Source of the DNA: Micrococcaceae bacterium
Lineage (GTDB): Bacteria > Actinomycetota > Actinomycetes > Actinomycetales > Micrococcaceae
DNA length: 64,000 nucleotides
NCBI GenBank assembly: GCA_025465475.1
Contig: JAODMR010000108.1
Location: 1 to 64,000, forward strand
Reading direction: 5' to 3'
Program-made: the position numbers and the translations under genes
In this document: in pieces, positions 43,581 through 52,401 of the stretch
How the letters are laid out: each line of letters opens with the position of its first letter
Position numbering within the stretch: position 1 is the first letter of the stretch
The notes under the pieces: generated by a model
Seen by the model: only the letters and a program-made list of their open reading frames with translations
Told to the model about the DNA's origin: nothing
The model's database searches: none

Positions 43581-44198
43581 ATGCCCAAAATCGTGGACCC
43601 GGACGTGCGCCGCCTGACAGTGGTGGACGCCGTGATGCGGGTGGTCTCCGCGGCTGGACTGGAACAGGCGTCGCTGCGGACTGTGGCAGAGGAAGCGGAC
43701 CTGGCCCTGGGATCGGTGCGGCACTACTTCGATGGCCAGAACGAACTGATGGTTTTCACCTTTGCCACTGCCACCGACCGGATGCGCACGCGCCTGGAAG
43801 AGCGGATGGCAACAGCCCTGGATCGCGACCCCGGCGCGGCGGGGGACGTGGCTGCCCTGGTCGAGGTCTTGGCTGCGCTGCTGCCCGAGGACCAGGAGCG
43901 TCGCAGGGAGGCCAGCGTACGGTTGGCATTCCTGGCAGCCGCCCGCACGAACGCCAGCTACCGGGCCGAGGCGGAACGGAACCACCGCAGCATCGCCGTC
44001 GTCATTGGCCGCATCATCCTGGCCATTTTGGACCACCCAGGAGCGCCCGCAGGAGCCGACCCCGTCATGGAAGCCGAACGCCTGCTCGCCCTGACCGATG
44101 GACTCGCGCTGCACATGCTGCTTCATCCGGACTGGACGTCCTCGGAGACCGCCAGGGGCGTACTGGCCGTCCATCTCGCGTCGCTTGCCGGCCGCTGA
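43581..44198 (+). CDS. TetR-family transcriptional regulator
   Basis: 205 residues. The N-terminal HTH reads LTVVDAVMRVVSAAGLEQASLRTVAEEADLALGSVRHYFDGQNELMVF, a standard TetR DNA-binding domain. The C-terminal TetR_C-type helical domain ends in LHPDWTSSETARGVLAVHL. The ribosome site is weak. It is divergent from galE with 113 bp between. A hypothetical gene follows on the same strand after 53 bp. Its target is not evident. Confidence 0.9.
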   Translation: MPKIVDPDVRRLTVVDAVMRVVSAAGLEQASLRTVAEEADLALGSVRHYFDGQNELMVFTFATATDRMRTRLEERMATALDRDPGAAGDVAALVEVLAALLPEDQERRREASVRLAFLAAARTNASYRAEAERNHRSIAVVIGRIILAILDHPGAPAGADPVMEAERLLALTDGLALHMLLHPDWTSSETARGVLAVHLASLAGR

Positions 44199-44251
44199 TC
44201 AAGTACCCTGACAAAGCGGCGCACCGACGCCCGAGCGCCAAGGAGGCAGCA

Positions 44252-44863
44252 ATGCATCACACCGGTGGTCCCGGCTGGCGCATCACCATGGACACATCCG
44301 GTCCCCTGATGCTTGCCCTCTACCTGCGGGACGTCACGGGACTGGGCGCCGTCGGCTTTCCCGCCGTCGCGCCCGCCCAACCGGCGATCCGCGCCGCGGA
44401 CGCCTCCCAGCTCACCGCCAAAGTCGGCGGAGTGGCGGCGCTGCGCACCGAGTGGGAGCAGTGGTGGGCCGACCTGCTGCAGCACCATCCGCGGATGCGC
44501 CCCGAACTGGCCCCGCCCATGTTCACCGCCTTTTCACACCGGCCAGCCCTGCAACGGGCCTTGCAGGCGCACTTTGGCTCCGCGCTCAGTTGGGCGCGGG
44601 AGCGGCAAAGCGAGTATGCCCGCCTGTCTGCCGAGCGGGAGTCGCTGGGTGCCACCGACATTCTGGCCGAGCTGGTGCAGGATCGGGAGATGGAACTGGG
44701 CCGCAACGCCCGGGATTTCTCGCTGACCATCCTCGAATTGCCGCTGGCAGAACCCCGGGCCTGGCTGATGGAGCCAGACCGGATCCTGATGAGCCAACAT
44801 CTCCTGGATGACCAGCAGAACTTCCGCAGTTACGTCCAACCCGTGGTCGAGCTGCTCGTCTGA
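44252..44863 (+). CDS. Conserved hypothetical protein
   Basis: 203 residues, not recognised. The start is fixed by a perfect AAGGAGG seven bases before ATG 44252. The tracked ORF runs from much further upstream across the tetR gene in another frame. The protein is soluble, with no signal or membrane helix, no Cys cluster and many Trp and Arg residues (TEWEQWWADLLQHHPRMRPE). It looks alpha-helical with a beta end (RDFSLTILELPLAEPRAWLM). It is probably cotranscribed with the TetR gene, which may control it. Confidence 0.72.
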   Translation: MHHTGGPGWRITMDTSGPLMLALYLRDVTGLGAVGFPAVAPAQPAIRAADASQLTAKVGGVAALRTEWEQWWADLLQHHPRMRPELAPPMFTAFSHRPALQRALQAHFGSALSWARERQSEYARLSAERESLGATDILAELVQDREMELGRNARDFSLTILELPLAEPRAWLMEPDRILMSQHLLDDQQNFRSYVQPVVELLV

Positions 44864-44949
44864 GCGTCGGCGCCCGACGGCCGGCCCGCGGCAGAACCAG
44901 GGGCGAGGGGCCGTCGTGGCACGCCCGGGACGGGTCGAATGCAACGTTC

Positions 44950-45822
44950 CTATGGCCGTAGCGCGTTCACGGTGATCCGCACCGTATCGGCCGGGGCGGA
45001 TGAGGCCTGCCAGCCGCGATTGTGGCCCTGGTCGTTATCGGTCCTGGTCCAGCGGAATCCGTCGAACGCCACTTCCGTGATGTTGAGGTTTGCCGCGTTG
45101 GCGACCGCCCACTGGGCGTAGCTCCAGCCGGCGGAGCCGGTGGCTGTCAGGGTGACTCCTGTGGCGTCCACGGAAGCAGTGATGGGGCCGAAGCCTTCCT
45201 CCAGTCCGGCAACGACGGCGCTGGGATTCCCGGCGGCAGGAGGGGCCTCCAGCGTGCAGCTGAGCGTCGCCGGGGACAGTCCGGTCAGAGCGGAGGCAAA
45301 GGCCTTGGCCTGGTCCTCCCGCTGCGCATAAGCCTGCGGGTAGGCGGAGCGCTGAACAATCTGGGCTGCGTCGGTGATTGGCAGCGTCTCATAACCCGGC
45401 ACGGTTTCCAGCTCGTCAAAGAACGCGTTGGTTGCGTACACCGGGTCCAGCAGTTGGTTGATCGTGCCCCACCCCTGGGACGGGCGCTGCTGGAACAGTC
45501 CCACCGAATCCAGGTCACCGTGCTGGATGTTGCGCAGCTTGGACTCCTGCAGTGCCACGGCCAAGCCAATGGACGCGGCGCGTGCAGGCAGACCGCGCTG
45601 AACGGACAGGGCCGTGATGAGGGCGGCGTTGGCGGCCTGGTCAGGGGCCAGGCGGTACGTCGTCCCTCCGGCGTCCGCCGTACAGCCGACGGTTAAGGGC
45701 CGCTCGGGCGGCCGGAAGACGTTGACCACCCAGATGCCGCCCGCGACGATCAGGGCCAGCACGACTCCGAGGAACAGCAGCCAAACCAGCAGGGCATGCG
45801 CCCGCCGTCGAGGAGTTCTCAC
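44950..45822 (-). CDS. Membrane-anchored lysozyme-like (SLT-type) protein
   Basis: 290 residues from a GTG. An N-terminal basic patch and one membrane helix (LLVWLLFLGVVLALIVAGGIWVV) anchor it with the rest outside. The middle contains a lytic-transglycosylase-like core: AASIGLAVALQESKLRNIQ with a Glu in the catalytic position, then DLDSVGLFQQRPSQGWGT. A beta-sheet-like C-terminal domain follows. Similar actinobacterial proteins are often annotated only as hypothetical or, loosely, as heavy-metal transporters. I infer a role in wall remodelling. It lies just downstream of dapD on the same strand. Confidence 0.65.
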   Translation of the reverse strand: MRTPRRRAHALLVWLLFLGVVLALIVAGGIWVVNVFRPPERPLTVGCTADAGGTTYRLAPDQAANAALITALSVQRGLPARAASIGLAVALQESKLRNIQHGDLDSVGLFQQRPSQGWGTINQLLDPVYATNAFFDELETVPGYETLPITDAAQIVQRSAYPQAYAQREDQAKAFASALTGLSPATLSCTLEAPPAAGNPSAVVAGLEEGFGPITASVDATGVTLTATGSAGWSYAQWAVANAANLNITEVAFDGFRWTRTDNDQGHNRGWQASSAPADTVRITVNALRP

Positions 45823-45853
45823 CTAACTACCTTTGGAATCGCTGCCGCAGGGC

Positions 45854-46876
45854 TCAGTTGCTGTGCAGGGCAGCGTTCAGCTCGACGCTCTGGCCCTTGC
45901 GGGGGAGGACTTCAACTTCGCCGCTGGTCGAGTTGCGGCGGAAGAGCAGATTGGGCACGCCGGAGAGTTCGCTGGCTTTGACGATGCGTGTGGTGTCCTC
46001 GCCGTCAGCGTCCTTGGGTCCAACCAGCCGTACGCGGGTCCCGGCGGTGACATACAGCCCCGCCTCAACCACGGAGTCATCCCCGATGCTGATCCCGACG
46101 CCCGAATTCGCGCCCAGCAGCACCCGCTCGCCGAGGGTGATTTTTTCCTTGCCTCCACCGGAGAGCGTGCCCATGATGGAGGCCCCACCGCCGACGTCGG
46201 TCCCGTTTCCCACGACGACGCCGGCGGAGATCCGGCCCTCGACCATTGAGGTTCCGAGGGTACCTGCGTTGAAATTGACGAAGCCCTCATGCATGACAGT
46301 GGTCCCGGAGGCCAGGTACGCGCCAAGCCGCACGCGGTCGGCGTCGGCGATGCGGACACCGTCGGGCAGTACGTAGTCGACCATTCGGGGGAACTTGTCC
46401 ACGCCGTGCACGGTGACGTGCCCACGCCGACGCAACCGAACACGGGTGACGTCAAACCCGTCGACGGCGGCCGGGCCGAAGTTGGTCCAGACCACGTTGG
46501 GAAGTCTTCCGAAGATGCCGTCCAGGTTGATGCTGTTCGGCGTGACCAGGCGATGCGAAAGCAGGTGCAACCGAAGGTAGGCGTCGACGGTGTCGACCGG
46601 CGGGGCATCCAGGTCGATTTGTGCGAAGACGACTTTTTGCCCGACGCCCCGGTCCGGGTCCGTTCCGGTCTCGGCCAGGGCCAGCAGTTCCGGATCCGCC
46701 TCGGGCGCAGCGCCCAGGCTGCCAACCGTGATTCCCAGTCGGGGCGCGGGGAACCAGGCATCGAGCACGGTGCCGCCGTCGGTGACCGTGGCCAAGCCGA
46801 ACCCGGAGGCGGCACGCCCGGCGTCGGAGGGATCGGGCAGTGGGGCGGAGGCGGTGCCGGGCGCTGTCTCAGTCAT
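45854..46876 (-). CDS. dapD: Tetrahydrodipicolinate N-succinyltransferase (actinobacterial DapD)
   Basis: 340 residues with AGGATGG before ATG 46876. Left-handed beta-helix acyltransferase: [68 protein letters not shown], and [20 protein letters not shown]. The C-terminal [12 protein letters not shown] follows. The N-terminal half is the actinobacterial type. It adds succinyl from succinyl-CoA in lysine and DAP synthesis. It is divergent from dapE across a structured GC-rich region. Confidence 0.95.
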   Translation of the reverse strand: MTETAPGTASAPLPDPSDAGRAASGFGLATVTDGGTVLDAWFPAPRLGITVGSLGAAPEADPELLALAETGTDPDRGVGQKVVFAQIDLDAPPVDTVDAYLRLHLLSHRLVTPNSINLDGIFGRLPNVVWTNFGPAAVDGFDVTRVRLRRRGHVTVHGVDKFPRMVDYVLPDGVRIADADRVRLGAYLASGTTVMHEGFVNFNAGTLGTSMVEGRISAGVVVGNGTDVGGGASIMGTLSGGGKEKITLGERVLLGANSGVGISIGDDSVVEAGLYVTAGTRVRLVGPKDADGEDTTRIVKASELSGVPNLLFRRNSTSGEVEVLPRKGQSVELNAALHSN

Positions 46877-46897
46877 GCATCCATCCTACCGAGGCCG

Positions 46898-46958
46898 GGC
46901 CGCCGGCCCGGACGAGGCCGGGTTCAACGAACCCCGGCCGCCGGCCCGGACGGAGGCC
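46898..46958. repeat. Repeated GC-rich inverted repeats between dapD and dapE
   Basis: GGCCGCCGGCCCGGACGAGG at 46898 recurs as GGCCGCCGGCCCGGACGGAGG at 46936. Between them GGCCGGGTTC-AAC-GAACCCCGGCC (46916-46939) forms an imperfect stem. The whole divergent region can fold extensively on either strand. Confidence 0.55.
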
Positions 46959-46988
46959 AGCCCTGGCACCGGTGGCTAAGCTGACAGG

Positions 46989-48068
46989 GTGACTTCTGCT
47001 TTGGACCTGGGCCAGGATGTGGCCCTGTTGACCGCCGCCCTGATTGACTACTCCTCCGTCTCAGGGAGGGAAACGCCGCTGGCCGACGCTGTGGAGGCAG
47101 CGCTGCGCCGGTTGCCGCATCTGGAGGTGCTGCGCGATGGAGATGCCGTGTGCGCCCGCACCCGGCTGGGCCGTTCCGAGCGGGTAATCCTGGCGGGCCA
47201 CCTGGACACCGTGCCCCTGCCCACCACGCCCGGCTCCCGCGGGACTGTTCCGGCCACCTGGGACGGTGAGGTGCTGTACGGCCGCGGCGCTACCGACATG
47301 AAGGGCGGCGTGGCCGTGCAGTTGGCGCTGGCGGCAGCCCTGACGGAACCGACCAAGGACATCACCTTTGTGTTCTACGACCACGAGGAAGTGGAGGCCG
47401 AGAAGAGCGGGCTGGGCCGGCTGGTCCGCAACTTCCCCGAGTGGCTCCGGGCCGACTTTGGCATCCTGCTGGAACCAACGGATGGAACCGTGGAGGGTGG
47501 CTGCAACGGCACCAGCCGCTTCGAAGTTCGCACCACCGGCAAGGCGGCCCACTCCGCCCGGGCCTGGATGGGCGAAAACGCGATTCACGCTGCTGCCGGG
47601 ATCTTGGCACGGTTGCGGGATTACGAGCCGCGGACCGTGGCGGTCGACGGGCTGGATTACCGGGAAAGCCTGAACGCGGTCAAAATCGCCGGCGGAACGG
47701 CCGGCAATGTCATTCCGGACGGCTGCGTGGTCGAGGTGAACTACCGTTTCGCGCCCGACAAGTCCCCGGACCAGGCCGAGGAGCATGTCCGGGAGGTCCT
47801 GGCAGGGTTCGACGTCGTCCGTACCGACGCCGCTGCCGGGGCGCGGCCAGGGCTGAACGCGCCGGCCGCGGCGAGCTTCGTGGCAGCGGTGGGGGCCGAG
47901 CCGAAGCCCAAGTACGGCTGGACCGACGTGGCGCGGCTGAGTGAACTGGGCATTCCGGCCGTGAACTTTGGCCCGGGCGATGCGCTGCTGGCGCACAGCG
48001 ACGACGAACACGTAGAGGCCGGGGACATCCGCGCCTGCCTGGCAGCACTCACGCGCTGGCTCAGCTAG
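46989..48068 (+). CDS. dapE: Succinyl-diaminopimelate desuccinylase
   Basis: 359 residues from a GTG. A TAAGCT box lies just upstream, so the mRNA may be leaderless. M20 metallopeptidase fold: first metal ligands in ILAGHLDTVPLPT, the bridging Asp in LYGRGATDMKGGVA, the catalytic Glu-Glu in FYDHEEVEAEKSG, and the dimerisation domain. The late ligand His is in LLAHSDDEHVE. It hydrolyses N-succinyl-L,L-DAP. It completes the dapC-dapD-dapE set in this window. Confidence 0.95.
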   Translation: MTSALDLGQDVALLTAALIDYSSVSGRETPLADAVEAALRRLPHLEVLRDGDAVCARTRLGRSERVILAGHLDTVPLPTTPGSRGTVPATWDGEVLYGRGATDMKGGVAVQLALAAALTEPTKDITFVFYDHEEVEAEKSGLGRLVRNFPEWLRADFGILLEPTDGTVEGGCNGTSRFEVRTTGKAAHSARAWMGENAIHAAAGILARLRDYEPRTVAVDGLDYRESLNAVKIAGGTAGNVIPDGCVVEVNYRFAPDKSPDQAEEHVREVLAGFDVVRTDAAAGARPGLNAPAAASFVAAVGAEPKPKYGWTDVARLSELGIPAVNFGPGDALLAHSDDEHVEAGDIRACLAALTRWLS

Positions 48069-48090
48069 CACTGCTTTTGGCGCAATGGTC

Positions 48091-48141
48091 AAAGCCCCGC
48101 CCGGACACTGGAGAACGGCTTCCTGGTCCGGGCGGGGCTTT
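48091..48141. terminator. Bidirectional terminator between dapE and gluD
   Basis: AAAGCCCCGCCCGGAC (48091-48106) pairs perfectly with GTCCGGGCGGGGCTTT (48126-48141), with A and T runs at the ends. This is the classical form for convergent genes. Confidence 0.85.
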
Positions 48142-48165
48142 TCGCGTGCTGCTGTCGGCCTGGGC

Positions 48166-49014
48166 CTACAGCGTGGTGGACTCGGCCGTGGGCCGGACCG
48201 AGGTTGTTGCCGCGGCCACCCCTCCGGCGGCCTTCTTGGATCCCCGTCGCTCAATCCAGATCGCGATGCGGGAAACCGTCAGATTGATGAGGATGTACAG
48301 CGCGGCACCAACAAAGAACACCGAGAACAGGTACTTGGCGCCATAGAAGTCGCTGAGAATGTTGACCTTTCGCAGCAGTTCCTCATAGGTGACGATGTAC
48401 CCGAGCGAGGTGTCCTTCAGCAGCACCACCAGCTGGGCTACCAGGGACGGCAGCATGCGCCGGACGGCCTGCGGCAATTCGACCAGGACGCGGGTCTTGA
48501 AGCTGGTCAGGCCGATCGCAAGCCCGGCCTCCCGTTGCCCCTTCGGCAGCGATTGGATGCCGGCGCGCAGGATCTCAGCGAAAATGGCTGCGTTGTAGAG
48601 CGCGAGCCCGGCGACGACTGCCACGAAAGCGCTGGATCCGAACACCAGCAGGATGAAGAACATCATCAGCACCACAGGCATGCCGCGCAGGAACTCCAGC
48701 ACCACGGTGGCGGGCACGCGGATCCAGGTCACGTCGGACATGCGCAGCAGCGCGACGCCGAAGGCCAGCACCGCGGCGATCACGGCGGCCAGGGCGGCAG
48801 CGGACAGGGTCGCGCCAATGCCCTGCACCAGGAACTGCCACACGACGGCCTGCGAGAAGATGTCCCACCGGTCGGCATTGAACAGGCCCTGACGGGCCAG
48901 GGTGCTGACTCCCCACGCGGCGCCGGCGAGGATGACCAGCGCTCCAACGATGCTGGCGATACGGGAGTTGCGTCGGGCCTTGGGCCCGGGAACGTCATAA
49001 AGGACTGACGTCAT
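48166..49014 (-). CDS. gluD: Glutamate-type ABC transporter permease GluD
   Basis: About 282 residues from ATG 49014, which overlaps the gluC stop (ATGA). The tracked ORF extends too far upstream. Polar amino-acid permease (HAAT family) with LLRMSDVTWIRVPATVVLEF, RGMPVVLMMFFILLV, the ATPase-contact loop LRAGIQSLPKGQREAGLAIG, and LVEAlPQAVRRMLPSLVAQLV-type helix packing. It forms a heterodimer with GluC. The C-terminus has a basic, Ala-rich extension. The frame is intact, unlike those of gluA and gluB. Confidence 0.92.
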   Translation of the reverse strand: MTSVLYDVPGPKARRNSRIASIVGALVILAGAAWGVSTLARQGLFNADRWDIFSQAVVWQFLVQGIGATLSAAALAAVIAAVLAFGVALLRMSDVTWIRVPATVVLEFLRGMPVVLMMFFILLVFGSSAFVAVVAGLALYNAAIFAEILRAGIQSLPKGQREAGLAIGLTSFKTRVLVELPQAVRRMLPSLVAQLVVLLKDTSLGYIVTYEELLRKVNILSDFYGAKYLFSVFFVGAALYILINLTVSRIAIWIERRGSKKAAGGVAAATTSVRPTAESTTL

Positions 49015-49661
49015 CGCGCGATCGCCACCTTTCGTTCGACACGGCCGGCCAGGATGCCCAGCGGTACGGTGATGAGCAGATAGAAGATTGCCACACCCAG
49101 CAGTACCCATAGGACGGCGTTGCCGTTGGCGTTCGCCAGTTGCCGGCCGTAGCCGAAGAGTTCCATGACGTAAAAGCCACCGGCGATGGAGCTGTTCTTC
49201 ACCAGCGCGATCAGCAGGTTGATCATGGGCGGAACCACTGTGCGCAGGGCCTGCGGCAGGATGATCAGGGTCAGGGTCTGGCTGAATTTCATGCCGATGC
49301 TGCGGGCGGCCTCGGCCTGGCCGACGTGGACGCTGTTCACGCCGGAACGCACCGCCTCCGCAACGAAGGCGCTGGTATAGGCGCTCAGGGCCAGGATCGC
49401 GGCCGGCTCGAACTGCTGGAACGTCACACCCAGCCGGGGGAGCACGACGGCGCAGAAGAAGAACACGATGGTCAGTGGCGTATTGCGCATGACCTCCACG
49501 TAAAACATGCTGAATCCCCGCAGCGCCGCCACGGGCGAGACCCGGGCCGCGGCGAGGATGGTGCCAACGATCAGGGCCAGGATGCCTGAAACGACTGACA
49601 GGAAGAGGGTGCGGAGGAATCCGTCCCAGTACGCGGGAAGGTTCTCAAGAATGACTTGCAT
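49011..49661 (-). CDS. gluC: Glutamate-type ABC transporter permease GluC
   Basis: 216 residues, AAAGGA upstream of ATG 49661. HAAT permease motifs: YVEVMRNTPLTIVFFFCAVVLP near the middle of the protein, AEAVRSGVNSVHVGQAEAARSIGM with the EAA-type loop, LPQALRTVVPPMINLLIALV, and KNSSIAGGF. It is shorter than GluD, as in Corynebacterium GluC/GluD. The frame is intact and its stop overlaps the gluD start. Confidence 0.93.
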   Translation of the reverse strand: MQVILENLPAYWDGFLRTLFLSVVSGILALIVGTILAAARVSPVAALRGFSMFYVEVMRNTPLTIVFFFCAVVLPRLGVTFQQFEPAAILALSAYTSAFVAEAVRSGVNSVHVGQAEAARSIGMKFSQTLTLIILPQALRTVVPPMINLLIALVKNSSIAGGFYVMELFGYGRQLANANGNAVLWVLLGVAIFYLLITVPLGILAGRVERKVAIAR

Positions 49662-49768
49662 AGGGGTCCTTTGGCGGCGGCAGCAAGCAGGAAATGCCGC
49701 GGTGGCTGCCGTCGGGACGGATCCGGGAAAACCGGAACCCGCCGCCGTCGGCAGCCACCGCAGGAGAA

Positions 49769-50659
49769 TCAGTAACGGTCGAGGGCGGGCAGTTCAGGGG
49801 CGGTCTTGATGACCTTGCCTGCCGTCGCCTCCCAGGCCTTCTTGTAGTCGCCGTCCTTTGACGCGGCTTCCAGCTGGTCATTGATCCAGTTACGGAAGGC
49901 AGTGTCTTCCTTCTTCAGCCCAATGCCGTACGGCTCCTTGGTGAAGGTCTAGTCGGAGGCCAGCTTGAACGCGTCGGGCTCCTTGTCGACAAAGCCGGCC
50001 AGGATGACGTTGTCGGTGGTGACCGCCTCAACCTGCTTGTTGCGCAGCGGCTCCAAGCAGTCGGCGTACTTGGCGACCGGCACCAGCTCGGCACCGTACT
50101 TGTCCACGATGGTGGCGGCCGGCGTCGAACCCGTCACCGAGCACACCTTCTTGCCCTTGACGTCCTCCGGCTTGGTGATGGCCGTGTTGTCCTTGTTGAC
50201 CATCAGGGCCTGGCCGGCCTGGTAGTACGGCCCGGCGAAGGAAACAACTTCCTTGCGCTTGTCGCTGATGGTGTAGGTGGCGACGACCAGGTCAACCTTG
50301 CCCTGCTGGATGAACGGTTCGCGGTTGGCGGAGACTGTCTCCACCCATTCAATCTTGTCGGCGGCGATCCCCAGCTTTGCGGCGATGAGCTTGCCGATCT
50401 CAACGTCGAAGCCGACAGGCTTTCCGTCCGGGCCCTTCTGGCCGAAGAGCGGCTGGTCGAACTTGGTGCCGATGACAATCTTGCCGGCACCGGAGAGCTT
50501 CTCCATGGTGCTCCCGGCGGCGAAGGTCGGCTTTTCAGCGACGGTCGGTTCTGACCCGCCGCCCAGCGTGGCGCCGCCCCCGCAGGCGCTCAACGCGATG
50601 GCCGAGGCCGCCACGACGGCAGCGACTCCCAGCCGTTTCCTGGCAAAAAATGCCTTCAT
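49769..50659 (-). pseudogene. gluB: Glutamate-type ABC transporter binding protein, interrupted by in-frame TAG
   Basis: From ATG 50659 (GAAAGGAAC upstream) the frame runs to TAG at 49949-49951 (236 residues). It then continues without any shift for 59 more codons to TGA at 49769. The N-terminus is a lipoprotein signal (LSACGGG lipobox). The mature part is a SBP_bac_3 domain: FDQPLFGQKGPDGKPVGFDV, FIQQGKVDLVVATYTISDKRKEVV. The part after the stop (TFTKEPYGIGLKKEDTAFRN, then LEAASKDGDYKKAW) is the normal family C-terminus, including the last ligand-lobe strand. The interrupted codon lies at ...KLASD-[stop]-TFTKEPYG. Either the gene is damaged by one base change or the stop is read through. The truncated product would lack the end of lobe 1 and probably not bind ligand. 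Confidence 0.85.
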
Positions 50660-50736
50660 GGTGTTCCTTTCATAATGGACCGCCGAAGCGGTCCGGTGCG
50701 AGGTCAACGTGCCGGGCGGAATGAGCCCGCCGGCAG

Positions 50737-51492
50737 CTAGTGCGTGAGGATCTTGGAGAGGAAGTCTTTGGCGCGCTCGCTCTTCGGCGCGGTGAAGAAC
50801 TCCTCCGGGGTGTCGTCTTCGACGATCTGGCCGTCAGCCATGAACACCACCCGGTCAGCGGCCTTGCGCGCAAAGCCCATCTAGTGGGTGACCACGATCA
50901 TGTTCTTGCCGTACTTGGCCAGGCCGACCATGACATCCAGAACCTCATTGATCATCTCGGGGTCAAGGGCGGAGGTGGGCTCGTCGAAGAGCATGACCTT
51001 CGGCTTCATCGCCAGGGCGCGGGCAATCGCGACGCGCTGCTGCTGTCCACCGGACAGCTGGGCGGGCAGCTTGCTGGCCTGCTGGCCCACCCCCACGCGC
51101 TCCAGCAGGGCCATGGCTTCCTTGTCCGCGTCGGCCTTGGACAGGCCCTTGACCTTGATCGGTCCCAGCGTGACGTTCTCCAGGATCGTCTTATGGGCGA
51201 ACAGGTTGAACGACTGGAACACCATGCCGACGTCGGCACGCAGCCGCGCCAGTTCCTTGCCTTCGGCAGGGAGCTTCTTTCCATCGATGCGGATCTCACC
51301 GTCGTCGATGGTTTCCAACCGGTTGATGGCCCGGCACAGGGTCGACTTTCCGGATCCCGAGGGACCGATAACGACCACCACTTCGCCCTTTTTCACCTGC
51401 AGGTTGATGTCCTTGAGGACGTGCAGCGCGCCAAAATGCTTGTTTACGGCGGTAAGGTCCACGAGGGCAGGGGCCACTGCTTGACTTGTCAT
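50737..51492 (-). pseudogene. gluA: Glutamate-type ABC transporter ATPase, interrupted by in-frame TAG
   Basis: From ATG 51492 the frame reads 203 residues to TAG at 50881-50883. It then continues in the same frame for 47 codons to TAG at 50737. Walker A is [18 protein letters not shown], the signature [16 protein letters not shown], Walker [16 protein letters not shown], and the switch His in VVTH. The next residue in this family is Glu (HEMGFAR), so GAG to TAG is the simplest change. The codon after the stop is ATG (TAGATG), and the downstream piece (MGFARKAADRVVFMADGQIV...) is normal. All catalytic motifs lie before the stop. Only the C-terminal helical part is lost, or it could be made separately by reinitiation. 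First gene of gluABCD. Confidence 0.87.
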
Positions 51493-51608
51493 AGGGAAAA
51501 TCTACCTAATGTTCAGGTACCTACAACGACTCACGGAATAAATGGGCACATCGTAACGACATAGATACATGCGATTTACCCATGTGATCCGTGACATAAC
51601 CTTGGGGA

Positions 51609-52376
51609 ATGAGCGTTCCCACTGAACCCGATAACCAGACCCCCGCGCGCCGCAGGGGTCCCGTCGAACTGCGCCGGGACCAGGCAAAAGGGTCAACCTC
51701 CGATGCCAGGCTGCTCGATACCCGTGCCGGAGGTGAGTTCACCAGCACCGACCCCTGGCGGGTCCTGCGCATCCAAAGCGAATTCGTTGAAGGATTCGGC
51801 GCGTTGGCCAACATCGGTCCCGCGGTCAGTGTGTTCGGATCGGCCCGCACCCGGCCAGGCACCGCCCATTACGAGACCGGCGTGGAGGTTGGCCGGCTGC
51901 TGGCTGAAGCGAACGTCGCCGTGATCACCGGTGGCGGCCCGGGGTCCATGGAAGCGGCCAACAAGGGAGCGTGCGAGGCCGGGGGGCTTTCGATCGGGCT
52001 CGGCATTGAACTTCCCTTTGAGCAGGGCATGAATAAGTGGGTCGACCTGGGCGTCAATTTCCGCTACTTTTTCGCCCGCAAAACAATGTTCGTGAAGTAT
52101 GCCCAGGGCTTTGTCGTGCTGCCGGGCGGGTTGGGCACCCTGGACGAGCTGTTTGAGGCCATGGTGCTGGTGCAGACCCAAAAAGTGACGTCCTTTCCCA
52201 TCGTGTTGATCGGTGTCGATTTTTGGACCCCCCTGATGGAGTGGATTCGCTCAACGCTGGTCTCGCACGGGCTGGTCTCGGCGCCGGACCTGGACATCGT
52301 CCAGCTTGCCGACTCGGCGCAGGAGGCCGTGGACCTGGTGCTCCGCGGAACGGTCGAGCGGCGGCGCCCGGCCTGA
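51609..52376 (+). CDS. LOG family / TIGR00730 Rossmann protein
   Basis: 255 residues. After a basic, disordered N-terminus of about 45 residues, the LOG fold shows SVFGSARTRPG, VITGGGPGSMEAANKGACEA and the PGGLGTLDELFEAM motif that holds the phosphoribosyl-binding and catalytic residues. The family cleaves cytokinin ribotides or AMP-like nucleotides. In actinobacteria the physiological role is uncertain, although the mycobacterial homologue Rv1205 has been linked to cytokinin production. It is upstream of the DivIVA-like and tag genes with short gaps. It is divergent from gluA. Confidence 0.9.
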   Translation: MSVPTEPDNQTPARRRGPVELRRDQAKGSTSDARLLDTRAGGEFTSTDPWRVLRIQSEFVEGFGALANIGPAVSVFGSARTRPGTAHYETGVEVGRLLAEANVAVITGGGPGSMEAANKGACEAGGLSIGLGIELPFEQGMNKWVDLGVNFRYFFARKTMFVKYAQGFVVLPGGLGTLDELFEAMVLVQTQKVTSFPIVLIGVDFWTPLMEWIRSTLVSHGLVSAPDLDIVQLADSAQEAVDLVLRGTVERRRPA

Positions 52377-52401
52377 GCAAGGCATCTGGCACCATGGAGC
52401 G

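Noticed and set aside
49645-49881. 78-residue - strand ORF within the gluB/gluC gap
   Set aside because: It is an out-of-frame shadow over the gluB C-terminus. The true frame continues past the TAG of gluB.
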